Assembly (NCBI GenBank): GCA_013298595.1
Contig: JAAFIG010000004.1
Coordinates: 108,860-172,859 of the forward strand
Source: Deinococcales bacterium
Lineage (GTDB): Bacteria; Deinococcota; Deinococci; Deinococcales; JAAFIG01
Length of the DNA stretch: 64,000 bases
Direction of reading: 5' to 3'
In this document: one piece after another, positions 15,792-25,663 of the stretch
How positions within the stretch are numbered: the first letter of the stretch is position 1
Layout: each line of letters starts with the position of its first letter
Made by a program: the position numbers and the translations under genes
Notes under the pieces: generated by a model
Seen by the model: the letters and a program-made list of their open reading frames with translations, nothing else
What the model was told of the DNA's origin: nothing
Database searches by the model: none

Positions 15792-18194
15792 ATGAGTAAG
15801 ATGACCTCGGGTTGGCTGAATGTGATGGGGCTGTTGATTGTCGGCAGTGCGCTCTCATTGGCAGGCTGCGAAGCGCAAACACCAATATCCACGCCAACGC
15901 CAGTGCCTGACGTGCAAAGCTTCACAAGACAAGATGTAAAAAGCGTGGATTTTAGTTCTGGGGCAAATTATTTTTCCATCAAGGCGGCTTCTTCAGGCTC
16001 GGGGGGTGAAGTTGAGTTACGCCTTGATCGTGCCAATGGTCCAGTGATCGGTCGCGCTTATTTTCACCATACAGGCAGTCAAACGTATTTCTTGGACTAC
16101 GAAGCAAAACTCAATCAAGTCGTCACTGGACAACACGATGTCTATATGAATTTTCAGGACTATTCTGCACCAACGGCTGGTGGAATTCTAAAGATAGGTG
16201 ACTTTAAGTTTTTAATGACCAATACGAATTCGGCGACTGGTTCTTCAGGAAACACAGGAGACGCTAGCTTGCATGTTTATGATCCTGTGCCAGAACTAGA
16301 TCCATCACCGTACTATGAAATCCGTGTTCAGGAAAAAAGCAAGCTCAACTCGGCTAGCCTCAGTGCGGTCACAAATTGGCAAACCCCTTTCGCGTGGTTC
16401 ACCGAATGTGTACAAAAAAGCGCACCTGACACCTTTACCGATAAGTCATATTACGGTTCTATTGCTGGATGGAGTCACACATTCACCAATTTTGAATTGA
16501 CTTCTGGCACAACCATTGTTGTAAAAATATCCCGCAAAGCAACGAATGACTTTAATGCCCCAGCAGGTCCAATCAGCACCGCTGTTGCATATCCAAAACG
16601 CCATGTTTTGTCTACAGAAGTGATTAATGGCGACGTGTACGTGACCATGAACAAACCAGCCCAAGTGAGCATTGATATTGACGGGCAAATGGATACGCGC
16701 AATGCGCCAAGGGTGAAACCAGATGGTTTTCTTTCTGCCGGTGCGTTTCCATTCGCTGGTCGTAAAGAAGGTTCACATGCCGTTTCAATTTTTGCCAATC
16801 CATTCATCACTCCACCCAACAAAAACGATCCAGGCGTGTTGGTGATTAAGGCTGGGCAAAAGATACCAGCCGATTTGAGCACACGCTCTTGGAGTACCCT
16901 TTATTTCGAGCCTGGTGTTCACAAAACTTCGGTGGACGAGGTTACAGATAAAGACGGCAACAAGAACCTCGTCGAACGGCTATGGAAACCTGAGGATCGG
17001 ATACCATTGATCAGCGGTCGGAGTTACTACATCCCTGGGGATGCCATCGTTTACGGAAATTTCAGCGATTACGACAAAACATCTTCCAACGTGAAAATCT
17101 ACGGGCATGGTCTCATCTCTGGTTCAAAAATTCTTCACTTTAAGTCATGGTCAGATTATCCAAGCAGCGAATATCCTAATAGCGAGCAGCACCGAGGGAT
17201 TTCGATGAAAAAAGCGAGTAATTCACACATCGAAGGTGTGACATTGCTCGATGGGGCGAATCACAATATCGATCTTCAGTCAGCCGACGCGACCAATTCA
17301 ATACGGTGGATTAAAGCGATTGGTTGGCGTGCAAACTCCGATGCGGCGAGTGTGAATGGTCTGGTCACGATGGAAGATAGTTTCTTTCGCGTACAAGACG
17401 ATGATCATTACATCGCTGGTGCGAACCCGCTGCGTCGCATGATTTTCTGGAACGATGCAAACGGGCAGGCATTTAGAGCCGATTTTGCCACGTCTAGGAT
17501 AGGACCAGATTATCGCCCCGATTACCCTCAGCAAATCGTGATTGAGGACATTGACATTCTGTATGCTCGCGGCACGTTTAAAAGCGGGAACAATCCAAAT
17601 GCTGGACTTATTGGTGTGGAGGACAGCGGCAGGTCTGGAACGACGCTTCCAAACGGGGTTCTCAATACGGGTCAGATGGTTATTTTTAGGAATGTCTTAG
17701 TGTCGGATCCCAGACCTCAATCCGGTTTATTTTCATTTGTTCCTGGAGGTAATTTGACAAAATACGCTGGTTTCCGTTTTGAAAACGTTACGTATGTTGG
17801 GAAGCAGGCTTTTGGCTGGAGAAATACGCTTAAGGGAAACACCGCTGGTCTCAGCAATTTTGTGTTCGATAACGTGTCCATTGCGGGTCAGAAAATTGAT
17901 ATGGACTATGTGAATGACCCTGCCAATTTTAATACAGATGGCGCTGTTTCCGATTTGACCTTTAGAATCAAAGATGTTGTTCCTTCAACACAGTTTACCT
18001 TAACCAGAACCGCAACCAACGGAACAATTAATCTCGAGCCGTTTGGTTCAAATCAACTCACTGTTAAGGCAACTCCGAAGGCAGGGTATGTGTTTACTGG
18101 GTGGAGTGGCGACCTTAGTGGAACAGAAAATACAGTTACGATAACTATCAATCGTGATAAAGCCATCACAGCTAACTTTGCACTAAAACCTTGA
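15792..18194 (+). CDS. Beta-helix lipoprotein, GH49/dextranase-like, with C-terminal InlB-type repeat
   Basis: The start MSKMTSGWLNVMGLL follows AAAGGAG; an in-frame ATG 16 codons earlier lacks such a site. A lipobox (SLAGC) makes it a lipoprotein of about 800 residues. The middle contains right-handed beta-helix sequence (SHIEGVTLLDGANHNIDLQS, VNGLVTMEDSFFRVQDDDHY) with the acidic DDD turn reminiscent of GH49 dextranase/isopullulanase enzymes. The last 70 residues (TNGTINLEP...GYVFTGWSGDLSGTENTVTITI) match the divergent InlB B-repeat. It has only one CTCGAG in 2.4 kb, unlike its neighbours, which suggests recent transfer. Glycan hydrolysis is likely; substrate unknown. Confidence 0.72.
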   Translation: MSKMTSGWLNVMGLLIVGSALSLAGCEAQTPISTPTPVPDVQSFTRQDVKSVDFSSGANYFSIKAASSGSGGEVELRLDRANGPVIGRAYFHHTGSQTYFLDYEAKLNQVVTGQHDVYMNFQDYSAPTAGGILKIGDFKFLMTNTNSATGSSGNTGDASLHVYDPVPELDPSPYYEIRVQEKSKLNSASLSAVTNWQTPFAWFTECVQKSAPDTFTDKSYYGSIAGWSHTFTNFELTSGTTIVVKISRKATNDFNAPAGPISTAVAYPKRHVLSTEVINGDVYVTMNKPAQVSIDIDGQMDTRNAPRVKPDGFLSAGAFPFAGRKEGSHAVSIFANPFITPPNKNDPGVLVIKAGQKIPADLSTRSWSTLYFEPGVHKTSVDEVTDKDGNKNLVERLWKPEDRIPLISGRSYYIPGDAIVYGNFSDYDKTSSNVKIYGHGLISGSKILHFKSWSDYPSSEYPNSEQHRGISMKKASNSHIEGVTLLDGANHNIDLQSADATNSIRWIKAIGWRANSDAASVNGLVTMEDSFFRVQDDDHYIAGANPLRRMIFWNDANGQAFRADFATSRIGPDYRPDYPQQIVIEDIDILYARGTFKSGNNPNAGLIGVEDSGRSGTTLPNGVLNTGQMVIFRNVLVSDPRPQSGLFSFVPGGNLTKYAGFRFENVTYVGKQAFGWRNTLKGNTAGLSNFVFDNVSIAGQKIDMDYVNDPANFNTDGAVSDLTFRIKDVVPSTQFTLTRTATNGTINLEPFGSNQLTVKATPKAGYVFTGWSGDLSGTENTVTITINRDKAITANFALKP

Positions 18195-18420
18195 TGGTAA
18201 TTTACGTCCGTTACGTGATCCGAATGTTGAGCTTTTCTAGGATCAGAAGATATGAGTGTGACAGTGTTCTTGGGGGATAACCCGATTTTCGTTTTTTACT
18301 ATCACCAAACCCATTCAACTAGGCTATATGGATGCAAGATGAGTTACTAACTCGATTTTCAAAATTTACTCTGCGTGAAGGCTAGCATTGTATGACCAAA
18401 ATATCGGCAACACACGAGTC

Positions 18421-18591
18421 ATGAAATACAGCAAAGAAGAATCTGAAACACTCGGACTGAACCTAGACCAAATTCGACTTGATTACAATGCACAAATAAC
18501 ACAACTCGAGCAGAAAGAACTGGAATTAGAAACCCAACTCGAGCAAGTTAAAAACCTTCGAGCCAAACTCGAGCCTATTCAGGCTGGTTAA
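18421..18591 (+). CDS. Small coiled-coil protein
   Basis: From the ATG at 18421 a 56-residue, strongly helical protein is encoded (ITQLEQKELELETQLEQVKN). An alternative TTG start lies 11 codons upstream. Three CTCGAG copies in 170 bp agree with native coding sequence. Its end overlaps the convergent VOC gene by 17 bases. No family recognised; no clear ribosome-binding site. Confidence 0.5.
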   Translation: MKYSKEESETLGLNLDQIRLDYNAQITQLEQKELELETQLEQVKNLRAKLEPIQAG

Positions 18592-18937
18592 TCTGAGCAA
18601 TCACACCATCTGGGTGACGCAAAAATGCCATGTGAAAACGGCTGTTTTCGTTAAAAAAAGGTTCGCGTTCGTAAACATAACCATCACCCAATAATTTGGC
18701 ACAGGTTGCTTTGATATCCTCGACCTCAAATGCCAAATGCAATAAACTTGGTGCAGGCATCCCAGACACTTGAATTAACTCGAGGTCAACACCTGTTGCA
18801 GGATTGGTGATAAAAGCTGTGGGCATCCCATTGGCATAGTGCTTGCCACGTCCTCGTAAGACAAAACCAAGTGTTTGGTACAAAATAATACCTGCTTCAA
18901 CATCGTGGATTCCCAAGGCAACATGATGTAATTTCAT
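18575..18937 (-). CDS. VOC (glyoxalase/bleomycin-resistance fold) family protein
   Basis: The 120-residue single-domain protein starts [25 protein letters not shown] and ends with a [13 protein letters not shown] strand. The metal-site residues of the vicinal oxygen chelate fold appear conserved: His at 5, Glu in DLELIQ, His in LLHLAFEV and a terminal acid. It could be a methylmalonyl-CoA epimerase- or lactoylglutathione lyase-like enzyme; the substrate cannot be told. Its ATG overlaps the copA stop (ATGA). A TATACT box lies six bases ahead within copA, so it may also have its own leaderless transcript. Confidence 0.78.
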   Translation of the reverse strand: MKLHHVALGIHDVEAGIILYQTLGFVLRGRGKHYANGMPTAFITNPATGVDLELIQVSGMPAPSLLHLAFEVEDIKATCAKLLGDGYVYEREPFFNENSRFHMAFLRHPDGVIAQINQPE

Positions 18938-21246
18938 GGCTTTAGTATAAGCCCTTTTGCCCTCGAGCTGATTGGAATAGGCGAACGAAAACTTCTTAAA
19001 CGCAACGCATTACCCAGCACAAAAATACTCGAGAAACCCATCGCGGCTCCTGCCAGTACAGGGTTTAGTAACCAAGCAAACAGTGGGTATAACACACCTG
19101 CTGCTACTGGAATCAGGACAATGTTATAAGCAAATGCCCAGAATAAATTAAAACAAATATTATTTATGGTACTTCTCGAGAGTGCCACAGCATTGACCAC
19201 ACCACGAATATCACCTGACATCAGAATTACATCAGCCGCTTCGATGGCAACATCTGTGCCAGTACCAATGGCAATACCCACATCGGCTTGGGCAAGAGCA
19301 GGGGCATCGTTGATACCATCACCAACAAACGCGACTTTGCCCTGTTGTTGAAATTGCTTAACGGCATTGGCTTTACCATCTGGTAAAACCTCGGCTAGGA
19401 TTTGGGTAATACCCAATTGACCCGCAATAGCTCGAGCGGTTCGTTGGTTATCACCTGTGACCATAGCAACTTTGATACCCCGCTTTTGCAACGCCGCAAG
19501 CGCCACACTCGAGCCTTCCTTGATGGTATCTGCCACAGCCAGCAATGCTACCAATTTGCCATTGATTGCCGCGTATAACGGCGTTTTACCTTGGTCAGCA
19601 AGAATCTCACTCTGACTCGAGAAACAAGCAATATCTAAACCCAATTGCTGCATATAACGATCCGCCCCAATTTGCAGTAGCTGCTGATCGACTCGAGCAC
19701 TGACACCAAAACCAGGTACCGCCATAAAATCGCTGGTAGATAACAGACTAAGGTGTTGTTGTTTTGCTGCTTGCACAATAGCTTTTGCCACTGGATGCTC
19801 GCTCGAGTTTTCAACACTGGCAATCAGTGTCAGTAATTTGTTATCTGAATAGATGCTTTGGTTGATAAAATCGGTCAGTTCTGGTTTTCCGTTAGTGAGT
19901 GTGCCTGTTTTATCAAAAACAATGGTTTGTACACCTTGTAATGCCTCGAGCGCTGTGCCACTGCGAAACAACACACCAAGTTCGGCAGCCTTGCCGGTAC
20001 CAACCATAATACTGGTTGGTGTAGCAAGCCCCATCGCACAAGGGCAAGCAATAATCAGCACAGCAACAGTATTGACCATAGCAAAGCCAAAACCTGCACC
20101 AAGGAGTACCCAAACAATCAATGTCAGAGCTGCAATACCAAGCACAATTGGTGTAAATACCCTTACCACTTGATCGGCTACACCCTGAATTGGTGGTTTT
20201 GTGGCTTGAGCCGTTTCGACCAATTGAATAATTTGCGCCAACACTGTATCTGCACCAACCGCTGTAGCTCGCATGGTCAGCACACCATTGGTGTTGAGCG
20301 TACCCCCAATCAGATTGGCACCCAGCATTTTTTGTACTGGCATTGACTCGCCTGTCATCATGCTTTCGTCCACAAAACTCGAGCCAGCCATCACCACACC
20401 ATCCACAGGAATTTTCTCACCAGGACGGACAATCATTTCATCAGCTAAACGCACAGCTTCTATGGAGATTTCTTGTTCAATTGTGCCTCGCAGCACTCGA
20501 GCTGTTTTAGGTTGTAATCGCAACAAAGCTTTCATCGCTTGGCTGGTTCGACCCTTAGCAATTGCCTCGAGATACTTACCCAACAAAACCAATGCAATCA
20601 CCACACCAGCCGCTTCAAAATAAACAAAACGCCCAGTTTCAGGAATGGTGTTCGGCACAAAAGTCTCGAGGAGAACAACGGCTGTGCTGTACCAAAAAGC
20701 CGCACTGGTACCAAGCATAACCAGACTATTCATATCTGGACTGCGTTGCCATAAGGCTTGCCAACCATGCACAAGAAAACGCCGCCCAGGTAGAAAATAA
20801 ATTGGGATTGCTAAAGCCAACATCACCCAATCCCAGACTCGCATGGGTGCAATACCCATTAAAAACATCATGGCAGGCATCCAAAGCATTGGAATCATTG
20901 CCAAGCACAACAATGGAACAGCAAACACTGTTGCCAAGAACAAATCACTTTTTAAATCTCGAATTTCGGTTTCTCGAGCCAACGCTTCAGCATCCGCTCG
21001 AGATTGCCCCACTTGCACTTGGAGAATGTCATAACCCGCTTTACGAATAGCTGTTTCAATAACATCTTGATTCGCTTGTGCCGCAAAATAATCGATAACC
21101 GCTCGTTCCGTGGCTAAGTTCACATTGGCATCCAGAACGCCATCCACTTTTTTTAAGGCACGCTCAACTCGAGCAACACAAGCTGCACAGGTCATACCTG
21201 TTATACCTAGCTCGAGGGTTTTTGCTGATTGGATGGTTGTTACCAT
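18934..21246 (-). CDS. copA: Copper-exporting P1B-type ATPase
   Basis: This inner-membrane Cu(I) exporter has 770 residues. One N-terminal heavy-metal domain carries GMTCAAC. The transmembrane copper site is the CPC in [14 protein letters not shown] (around residue 402), the phosphorylation motif is DKTGTLTNG (around 445), and the hinge reads [17 protein letters not shown]. It is divergent from copZ-csoR, and a CsoR operator sits just ahead of its start. A TAGGAT box is five bases before the ATG. Confidence 0.96.
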   Translation of the reverse strand: MVTTIQSAKTLELGITGMTCAACVARVERALKKVDGVLDANVNLATERAVIDYFAAQANQDVIETAIRKAGYDILQVQVGQSRADAEALARETEIRDLKSDLFLATVFAVPLLCLAMIPMLWMPAMMFLMGIAPMRVWDWVMLALAIPIYFLPGRRFLVHGWQALWQRSPDMNSLVMLGTSAAFWYSTAVVLLETFVPNTIPETGRFVYFEAAGVVIALVLLGKYLEAIAKGRTSQAMKALLRLQPKTARVLRGTIEQEISIEAVRLADEMIVRPGEKIPVDGVVMAGSSFVDESMMTGESMPVQKMLGANLIGGTLNTNGVLTMRATAVGADTVLAQIIQLVETAQATKPPIQGVADQVVRVFTPIVLGIAALTLIVWVLLGAGFGFAMVNTVAVLIIACPCAMGLATPTSIMVGTGKAAELGVLFRSGTALEALQGVQTIVFDKTGTLTNGKPELTDFINQSIYSDNKLLTLIASVENSSEHPVAKAIVQAAKQQHLSLLSTSDFMAVPGFGVSARVDQQLLQIGADRYMQQLGLDIACFSSQSEILADQGKTPLYAAINGKLVALLAVADTIKEGSSVALAALQKRGIKVAMVTGDNQRTARAIAGQLGITQILAEVLPDGKANAVKQFQQQGKVAFVGDGINDAPALAQADVGIAIGTGTDVAIEAADVILMSGDIRGVVNAVALSRSTINNICFNLFWAFAYNIVLIPVAAGVLYPLFAWLLNPVLAGAAMGFSSIFVLGNALRLRSFRSPIPISSRAKGLILKP

Positions 21247-21260
21247 AAAAAATCCTAACG

Positions 21261-21278
21261 TATCCCTATGGGGGGATA
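21261..21278. promoter_or_regulatory. CsoR operator upstream of copA
   Basis: TATCCCTATGGGGGGATA is a near-perfect palindrome with the GC tract-TATG-GC tract form of copper-responsive CsoR sites. It lies 14 bp upstream of the copA start, next to the TAGGAT box, where binding would block transcription. Confidence 0.82.
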
Positions 21279-21446
21279 TTTAGATATCATAACGAGAGGC
21301 TTGATTTAGGTCAAGTGATTTCAGATACATAACTCGAGAATAAAGCATGCCAATATCTGATTTTCAGTGTTTGTCGGTACAAAATGAACCTCAATTCCAC
21401 TACTGCCTAAGGTCTTGCAAATTCAAAATTTCTCGAGTATTCTTTT

Positions 21447-21464
21447 TATACCCCCTATGGGGAT
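21447..21464. promoter_or_regulatory. CsoR operator upstream of copZ
   Basis: TATACCCCCTATGGGGAT matches the copA operator in reverse orientation. It directly precedes the AAAGGAG ribosome-binding site of copZ, so CsoR would repress its own operon. Confidence 0.82.
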
Positions 21465-21476
21465 AAAGGAGTTATC

Positions 21477-21686
21477 ATGAACATCGAATTAAAAGTATCG
21501 GGTATGTCTTGCAACCACTGCCAAGCAGCAGTAGATAAAGCCCTAAAAAGTATTCAAGGTGTCACCAGCGCTAACGTGAACTTAGCCAATGGCACCGCTA
21601 GTGTTGAAGGCACAAATATCAACCCAGACGTACTGATTGCCGCCATTGTTGAAGAAGGATACAGCGCCAGCCTTGCAGGAGCGTAA
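21477..21686 (+). CDS. copZ: Copper chaperone
   Basis: This 69-residue cytosolic heavy-metal-associated domain carries the Cu(I)-binding GMSCNHC near residue 9 and a ferredoxin-like babbab pattern ending EEGYSASLAGA. It delivers copper to CopA. AAAGGAG lies six bases before the ATG. Its stop codon abuts the csoR start, giving a copZ-csoR-DUF305 operon controlled by the CsoR box. Confidence 0.95.
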   Translation: MNIELKVSGMSCNHCQAAVDKALKSIQGVTSANVNLANGTASVEGTNINPDVLIAAIVEEGYSASLAGA

Positions 21687-21971
21687 GTGGAACACGAAGC
21701 CTTATGTATGCCACTCGAGTCACGCAAACGTGCCATCAGACGGCTTGCTATTGCCAAAGGACACCTCGAGAGTATCCAACGGATGCTCGAAGACCCGCAT
21801 GTGTACTGTGTAGATGTCCTACGGCAAATAAAAGCTGTTCAAGGTGCACTCAATGGTGCTGGTGAAGTGGTTTTACGTGGGCATCTTGAGGCACATGTTG
21901 CCACAGCTGCAACTCGAGGCGATGCTTCTGAAATGGTAGATGAAGTTATGGAAGCCATTCGATTACATTAA
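21687..21971 (+). CDS. csoR: Copper-sensing transcriptional repressor CsoR
   Basis: This is a 94-residue all-helical repressor that releases DNA on binding Cu(I). It starts at a GTG immediately after the copZ stop. The copper ligands are Cys41 (VYCVDVL), His66 and His70 (GHLEAH). Most CsoR proteins have Cys at the third position, but the T. thermophilus protein uses exactly Cys41/His66/His70. The basic stretch KRAIRRLAIAKGHLE is the DNA-contacting helix. Two palindromic operators flank the divergent copA/copZ promoters. Confidence 0.93.
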   Translation: MEHEALCMPLESRKRAIRRLAIAKGHLESIQRMLEDPHVYCVDVLRQIKAVQGALNGAGEVVLRGHLEAHVATAATRGDASEMVDEVMEAIRLH

Positions 21972-21980
21972 AGGGACACT

Positions 21981-22574
21981 ATGAAAAAGTTTTTACTAAC
22001 ACTGACATTTTTAAGTAGCATTGCACTGGCACAAATGAATCACGATATGAACAGCATGGGTGGTATGGGCGACTCGAGTACCAAAGCCTTAGCAGCCTTA
22101 AACGGCAAAGCCTACGATATGGCATGGCTTTCACAAATGATTGCTCATCACCAAGCTGCCCTCGAGATGTCCGAGTTATGTGTCAAAAATTGTGTGGATA
22201 AAGATGTTAAAAACGCAGCACAAAAAATTATCAATGCCCAAGATAAAGAAATTATGCAAATGAAAACATGGTTAAAAACATGGTACAAAGCCACCCCAGA
22301 CCCTAAACAAATGGCACTCATGAATGCTGATATGAAACCCATGATGGACACTGCCCGCACAGGTATGACCCCAATGGCAGGTATGAAAATGCCAATTGAT
22401 AAGAGTTTTCTTCAGGGAATGATTCCGCATCATCAACACGCTGTAGTAATGGGCTTAGATGCAGCTAAACGTGCTTTGCGTCTCGAGTTGCAAAAATTTG
22501 GCAAAGCTGTTGCCAATGACCAAAGCAAAGAAATTAAACAATTTCAGAGCTGGCTTAAAACCAAGAAACTCTAA
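21981..22574 (+). CDS. DUF305 secreted copper-associated protein
   Basis: The 197-residue protein has a cleavable signal peptide (MKKFLLTLTFLSSIALAQ) and two ferritin-like DUF305 motifs, MIAHHQAALEM and MIPHHQHAVVMG. Met/His-rich segments (MNHDMNSMGGMG, MAGMKMP) suggest periplasmic copper binding, as in CopM-like proteins. It is the third gene of the copZ-csoR operon, nine bases after csoR. A weak hairpin over the stop codon (AAACTCT/AGAGTTT) may end the transcript. Confidence 0.88.
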   Translation: MKKFLLTLTFLSSIALAQMNHDMNSMGGMGDSSTKALAALNGKAYDMAWLSQMIAHHQAALEMSELCVKNCVDKDVKNAAQKIINAQDKEIMQMKTWLKTWYKATPDPKQMALMNADMKPMMDTARTGMTPMAGMKMPIDKSFLQGMIPHHQHAVVMGLDAAKRALRLELQKFGKAVANDQSKEIKQFQSWLKTKKL

Positions 22575-22688
22575 CCTTGTAAGAGTTTAGCAATAAAAAA
22601 CCATAGCGGGGAATAAAACATTTACCAGACGCATTTTTCGCCAAAAATACGATGTGAAAAATGCACAACCAACCCAAAAAAGCTCGAG

Positions 22689-22700
22689 TACAGTACTGAT
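22689..22700 (+). promoter_or_regulatory. Leaderless-type -10 box
   Basis: TACAGT followed by six bases and the ATG of the lipoprotein gene at 22701; no Shine-Dalgarno is present. Confidence 0.6.
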
Positions 22701-24212
22701 ATGAAGTTACCCATCCCTCTTGCCATTGCCTTTGGCACATTTTCACTGATCAGTTGCCAACAAACACCACCCATTGCCACAGTACAATTCCAAGTGATCT
22801 CCGAGAATGCAGTTCAACTTGGCGAGCAAGAAATTGGCTTGGCTAACATCAGCACAGGTCTGCGATTACAAGGACAAAACAGTGTTTACCGCTTTAACCA
22901 AATTGCCCAAGTCACACCACCCAGTGTCAACGGACTCGAGTTACGAGCCACTCATGTAACCAGCCAAGGCAACAAAGTTCTGGTTTCTTACGCTCGAGAA
23001 GGTGATGTTTTTGCTGGCGGTTTTGATGTTTTTAATGTCAGCAACCCAAGTGCCCCAAGTCTCGAAACTCGAGTTATCTCTGACAGTGTAGATGTTTACA
23101 GTGCAGTGCTCAGTGGCAACACAGTGTACTTAGCTGGTGCGGTCAATCCCGACAAACTTGGCTTAGAAACACCCAGCGCCATGCTCGAGCTACAACTGAG
23201 TAATAACAGCACCCTAACTGGTAAAATCACCAGTCTGCCAGGCTACGCAGGCACAGGTATTGTCAAAGCCAATAACACTTTGTACTACACCGCTGGTAAT
23301 GCTGCTTGTGCAACTCTTGGTAAACGCCAAGGCGGTAGCGGTAGCCTGACCTTAGATGGTATTTCGTTATTTAGCAAGTCACACTGTAACGCCCAAAGCA
23401 TCAGCGTAGACGACGATACTGTGGTTTCACTCGAGGCTGGTATCAACGGCAAACTGCATATTTTTAACAGTAAAAATTTAAGTGCCAGCAAAACCATAGA
23501 CATTGGTGCAGTCACCCCAGAAGATGGACGCAACACAGTCTTCCAAGAAGATCAAATCAGCTTTATTGCCATGGGCAAAGGTGGTATCAAAGCCTTTAAT
23601 ACCAAAGATGGCAATAGCACACCTCTTTATTCACTCGAGCCAGAAAATAACACCGACCCAGATTTACTCGCTAATGGTGTTGCTTTTGCCAATGACTTGG
23701 TTTACATTGCCCACGGCAGCGGTGGTTTACGCGTGGCTCGCTTACCAGACGATGGTGGCAAACTTGATTTACTGGGTAAACTTGCCCTGACCAACACAGC
23801 CAGCGCCAATTACGTTGCCATCGCCAACGAACTGATCTTTATCGCAGGTGGACGCGGTGGTTTAACCATTGCTAAACGCAACAAACTCGGGACCAAAACC
23901 ACATGGACAAATGGCATCTCCCCTATTCTCGAGTGTGTCAGCAGCAACGATGATGGCACATACACCGCACACTTTGGTTACTTAAACCGCGAAGAAAACC
24001 CCATCAGTATCCCCATTGGCAACGATAACCAATTCTCGGGAGCCAGTGGCTCGAGCAAAGACCGAGGACAACCAATCGCCTTTGACACAGGACGCACCAC
24101 TTACTACCCAAATGCCAAGTACCGTGTCAAATTTAATACCGATGAACAAATTGTTTGGAAACTCACCAGCCGCACTTCCACAGCTAACAAAAATAGTAAA
24201 CGCTGCAACTAA
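22701..24212 (+). CDS. Lipoprotein with LVIVD-type beta-propeller repeats
   Basis: The 503-residue protein has a lipoprotein signal ending LISC and repeated blades of about 45 residues (GGFDVFNVSNPSAPSLETRV, VYLAGAV, GGLRVARLPDDGGKLDLLGKL, GGLTIAKR). They resemble LVIVD-repeat propellers of surface proteins. The last 100 residues are a separate beta domain with paired cysteines (LECVSS near the middle, KRCN at the end). Ligand unknown. It has a leaderless start, and native CTCGAG density indicates a resident gene. Confidence 0.72.
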   Translation: MKLPIPLAIAFGTFSLISCQQTPPIATVQFQVISENAVQLGEQEIGLANISTGLRLQGQNSVYRFNQIAQVTPPSVNGLELRATHVTSQGNKVLVSYAREGDVFAGGFDVFNVSNPSAPSLETRVISDSVDVYSAVLSGNTVYLAGAVNPDKLGLETPSAMLELQLSNNSTLTGKITSLPGYAGTGIVKANNTLYYTAGNAACATLGKRQGGSGSLTLDGISLFSKSHCNAQSISVDDDTVVSLEAGINGKLHIFNSKNLSASKTIDIGAVTPEDGRNTVFQEDQISFIAMGKGGIKAFNTKDGNSTPLYSLEPENNTDPDLLANGVAFANDLVYIAHGSGGLRVARLPDDGGKLDLLGKLALTNTASANYVAIANELIFIAGGRGGLTIAKRNKLGTKTTWTNGISPILECVSSNDDGTYTAHFGYLNREENPISIPIGNDNQFSGASGSSKDRGQPIAFDTGRTTYYPNAKYRVKFNTDEQIVWKLTSRTSTANKNSKRCN

Positions 24213-24236
24213 ACCACTTACCTCATCAAAATTCGT

Positions 24237-24248
24237 TACACTCGAGCC
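24237..24248 (+). promoter_or_regulatory. Leaderless-type -10 box
   Basis: TACACT, six bases, then the ATG at 24249; the box overlaps a CTCGAG copy. Confidence 0.58.
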
Positions 24249-25160
24249 ATGCGGAAACTCCTTTTTTGCATGGCACTTTCTTTAAGTGGCATTGCAATAT
24301 CACAAACCAGCACAGCAAGTTTACCAAGCGGTGCAACGCTGATTTCGAGCAAAATAGTTTCAGGTATTCTCGAGCAAGACCTTTGGTACAAAAGCGGTTC
24401 ATTACGCATTCGAGGCAGATTGTTTTTACCAAGTAGCACAAGTAAAGTTGCAGGCATTGTTTATAATCACGGCGGAGTCACAGGCTTATCCAACTTAGCC
24501 GCCACCCGTTGCCGCGAACTCGCCCAAGCAGGCTTTGCCGTCTTTGCCTCGAGTTACCGAGGCGAAGACGGCTCGGATGGCAAAGTCGAAGTTGCCAAAG
24601 GCGAAGTGGATGACGTATTGGCAGGCTACGCATGGTTCAAAACCCATCCTCGAGTGGATGCAAACCGCATTACCCAATTTGGCACCAGCCACGGCGCACT
24701 GATTGGTTTACTGAACAGCGCCAAAGACTCGAGTTTTCGCGGACTAGTCTTTGCGTATGGTGTTGCTGATATTGTGGCATGGTACGAGCATTTAGTACGC
24801 ACCAACCAATTAAGTAACGACCAACTGACCCGTGATACCTACGGCAACGGACCCAACGACCGACCCGCCAGTTTCGCAGTTCGCATGGGATTAACCGCTG
24901 TACCAAAACTTCCTAACACCATGCCAATACTGATAATCCAAGGTGGCAAGGATGTGATTGTGCCACCAGAACAAGGCAAAGCCTTACACGCCACGCTCGA
25001 GAAAAATAACAAACCAAGCCAATTAAATATTTACCCAAACAGCGAACATGGCTTTGTGATCACCCAAGAAGCCGCAGCTAAAAAAAGTAACATTGCTGGA
25101 CTCGAGGCAAAACAAGCATGGGTTGACATCAAAAAATTCTTGCTCGAGAACACAAAGTGA
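24249..25160 (+). CDS. Secreted alpha/beta hydrolase (dienelactone hydrolase/prolyl oligopeptidase type)
   Basis: The 303-residue protein has a signal peptide ending near IAISQ and a complete alpha/beta-hydrolase core. The oxyanion region is YNHGG, the nucleophile Ser lies in FGTSHGAL, the acid Asp probably in IIQGGKDVIVPPEQG, and the catalytic His in SEHGF. AGFAVFASSYRGEDGSDGK resembles acyl-peptidase/DLH sequences. It is likely a periplasmic esterase or peptidase. Its stop overlaps the start of the following broken gene by four bases. Confidence 0.85.
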   Translation: MRKLLFCMALSLSGIAISQTSTASLPSGATLISSKIVSGILEQDLWYKSGSLRIRGRLFLPSSTSKVAGIVYNHGGVTGLSNLAATRCRELAQAGFAVFASSYRGEDGSDGKVEVAKGEVDDVLAGYAWFKTHPRVDANRITQFGTSHGALIGLLNSAKDSSFRGLVFAYGVADIVAWYEHLVRTNQLSNDQLTRDTYGNGPNDRPASFAVRMGLTAVPKLPNTMPILIIQGGKDVIVPPEQGKALHATLEKNNKPSQLNIYPNSEHGFVITQEAAAKKSNIAGLEAKQAWVDIKKFLLENTK

Positions 25161-25663
25161 ACACCATCACCGACCCCGTATTTGGCGAACTCACCCAACA
25201 CCGACAATCTTGGATTGGGCATTTCTGGCTCGAGTTCCGACAACAAAACTGCGAAATCGAATTAGAATACATTGGCGGACAACCCCCAAGCATTGAAGAA
25301 CAACAAGCATTCTTGAGATTCCTAGAAAATCAGCACTCGAGAATGCAAGCTATCGAACAGGCTATTTTTCATTATTGCCTCGAAAACACCGAGCGTTACC
25401 GCAGTCATTACGAAACAAATCCAGAAAGCCGAGTACCCGCCTTACAAACCTCGAGCGAAATCTGGCAGCAACTTCGTATTTTGAGATTTTATATAGATTC
25501 CAGCGATGAAGATGCTGTTGTAATCTGCATTGTTTGCGATTTTGCTTAGGATAGCGAACATGGTTTAGACATTGATATTCGAGATGAAGCAATCGCAGTC
25601 GGTTCGGGTGGAGCGCACTGGGATGACAAAACGCATTATGATGCAACTGGCAAACCAATGTGA
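25157..25663 (+). pseudogene. DUF6985-like protein gene interrupted by one in-frame TAG
   Basis: The frame from the ATG at 25157 encodes 130 residues ending VVICIVCDFA and meets TAG at 25547-25549. The same frame then continues with DSEHGLDIDIRDEAIAVGSG and GAHWDDKTHYDATGKPM to a TGA at 25661. The downstream part is an obvious continuation of the domain, since related proteins have a Trp/acidic EHGL turn here. The TAG most simply is a TGG-to-TAG mutation. The full product would be 168 residues. There is no frameshift. It may be a fresh pseudogene, amber read-through or a sequencing error. Its ATG overlaps the hydrolase stop. Confidence 0.72.

Noticed and set aside
18944-18949. Independent leaderless promoter for the VOC gene
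   Set aside because: TATACT is six bases from the start, but it lies within copA coding sequence and the ATGA overlap already explains co-expression; noted only in the gene entry.
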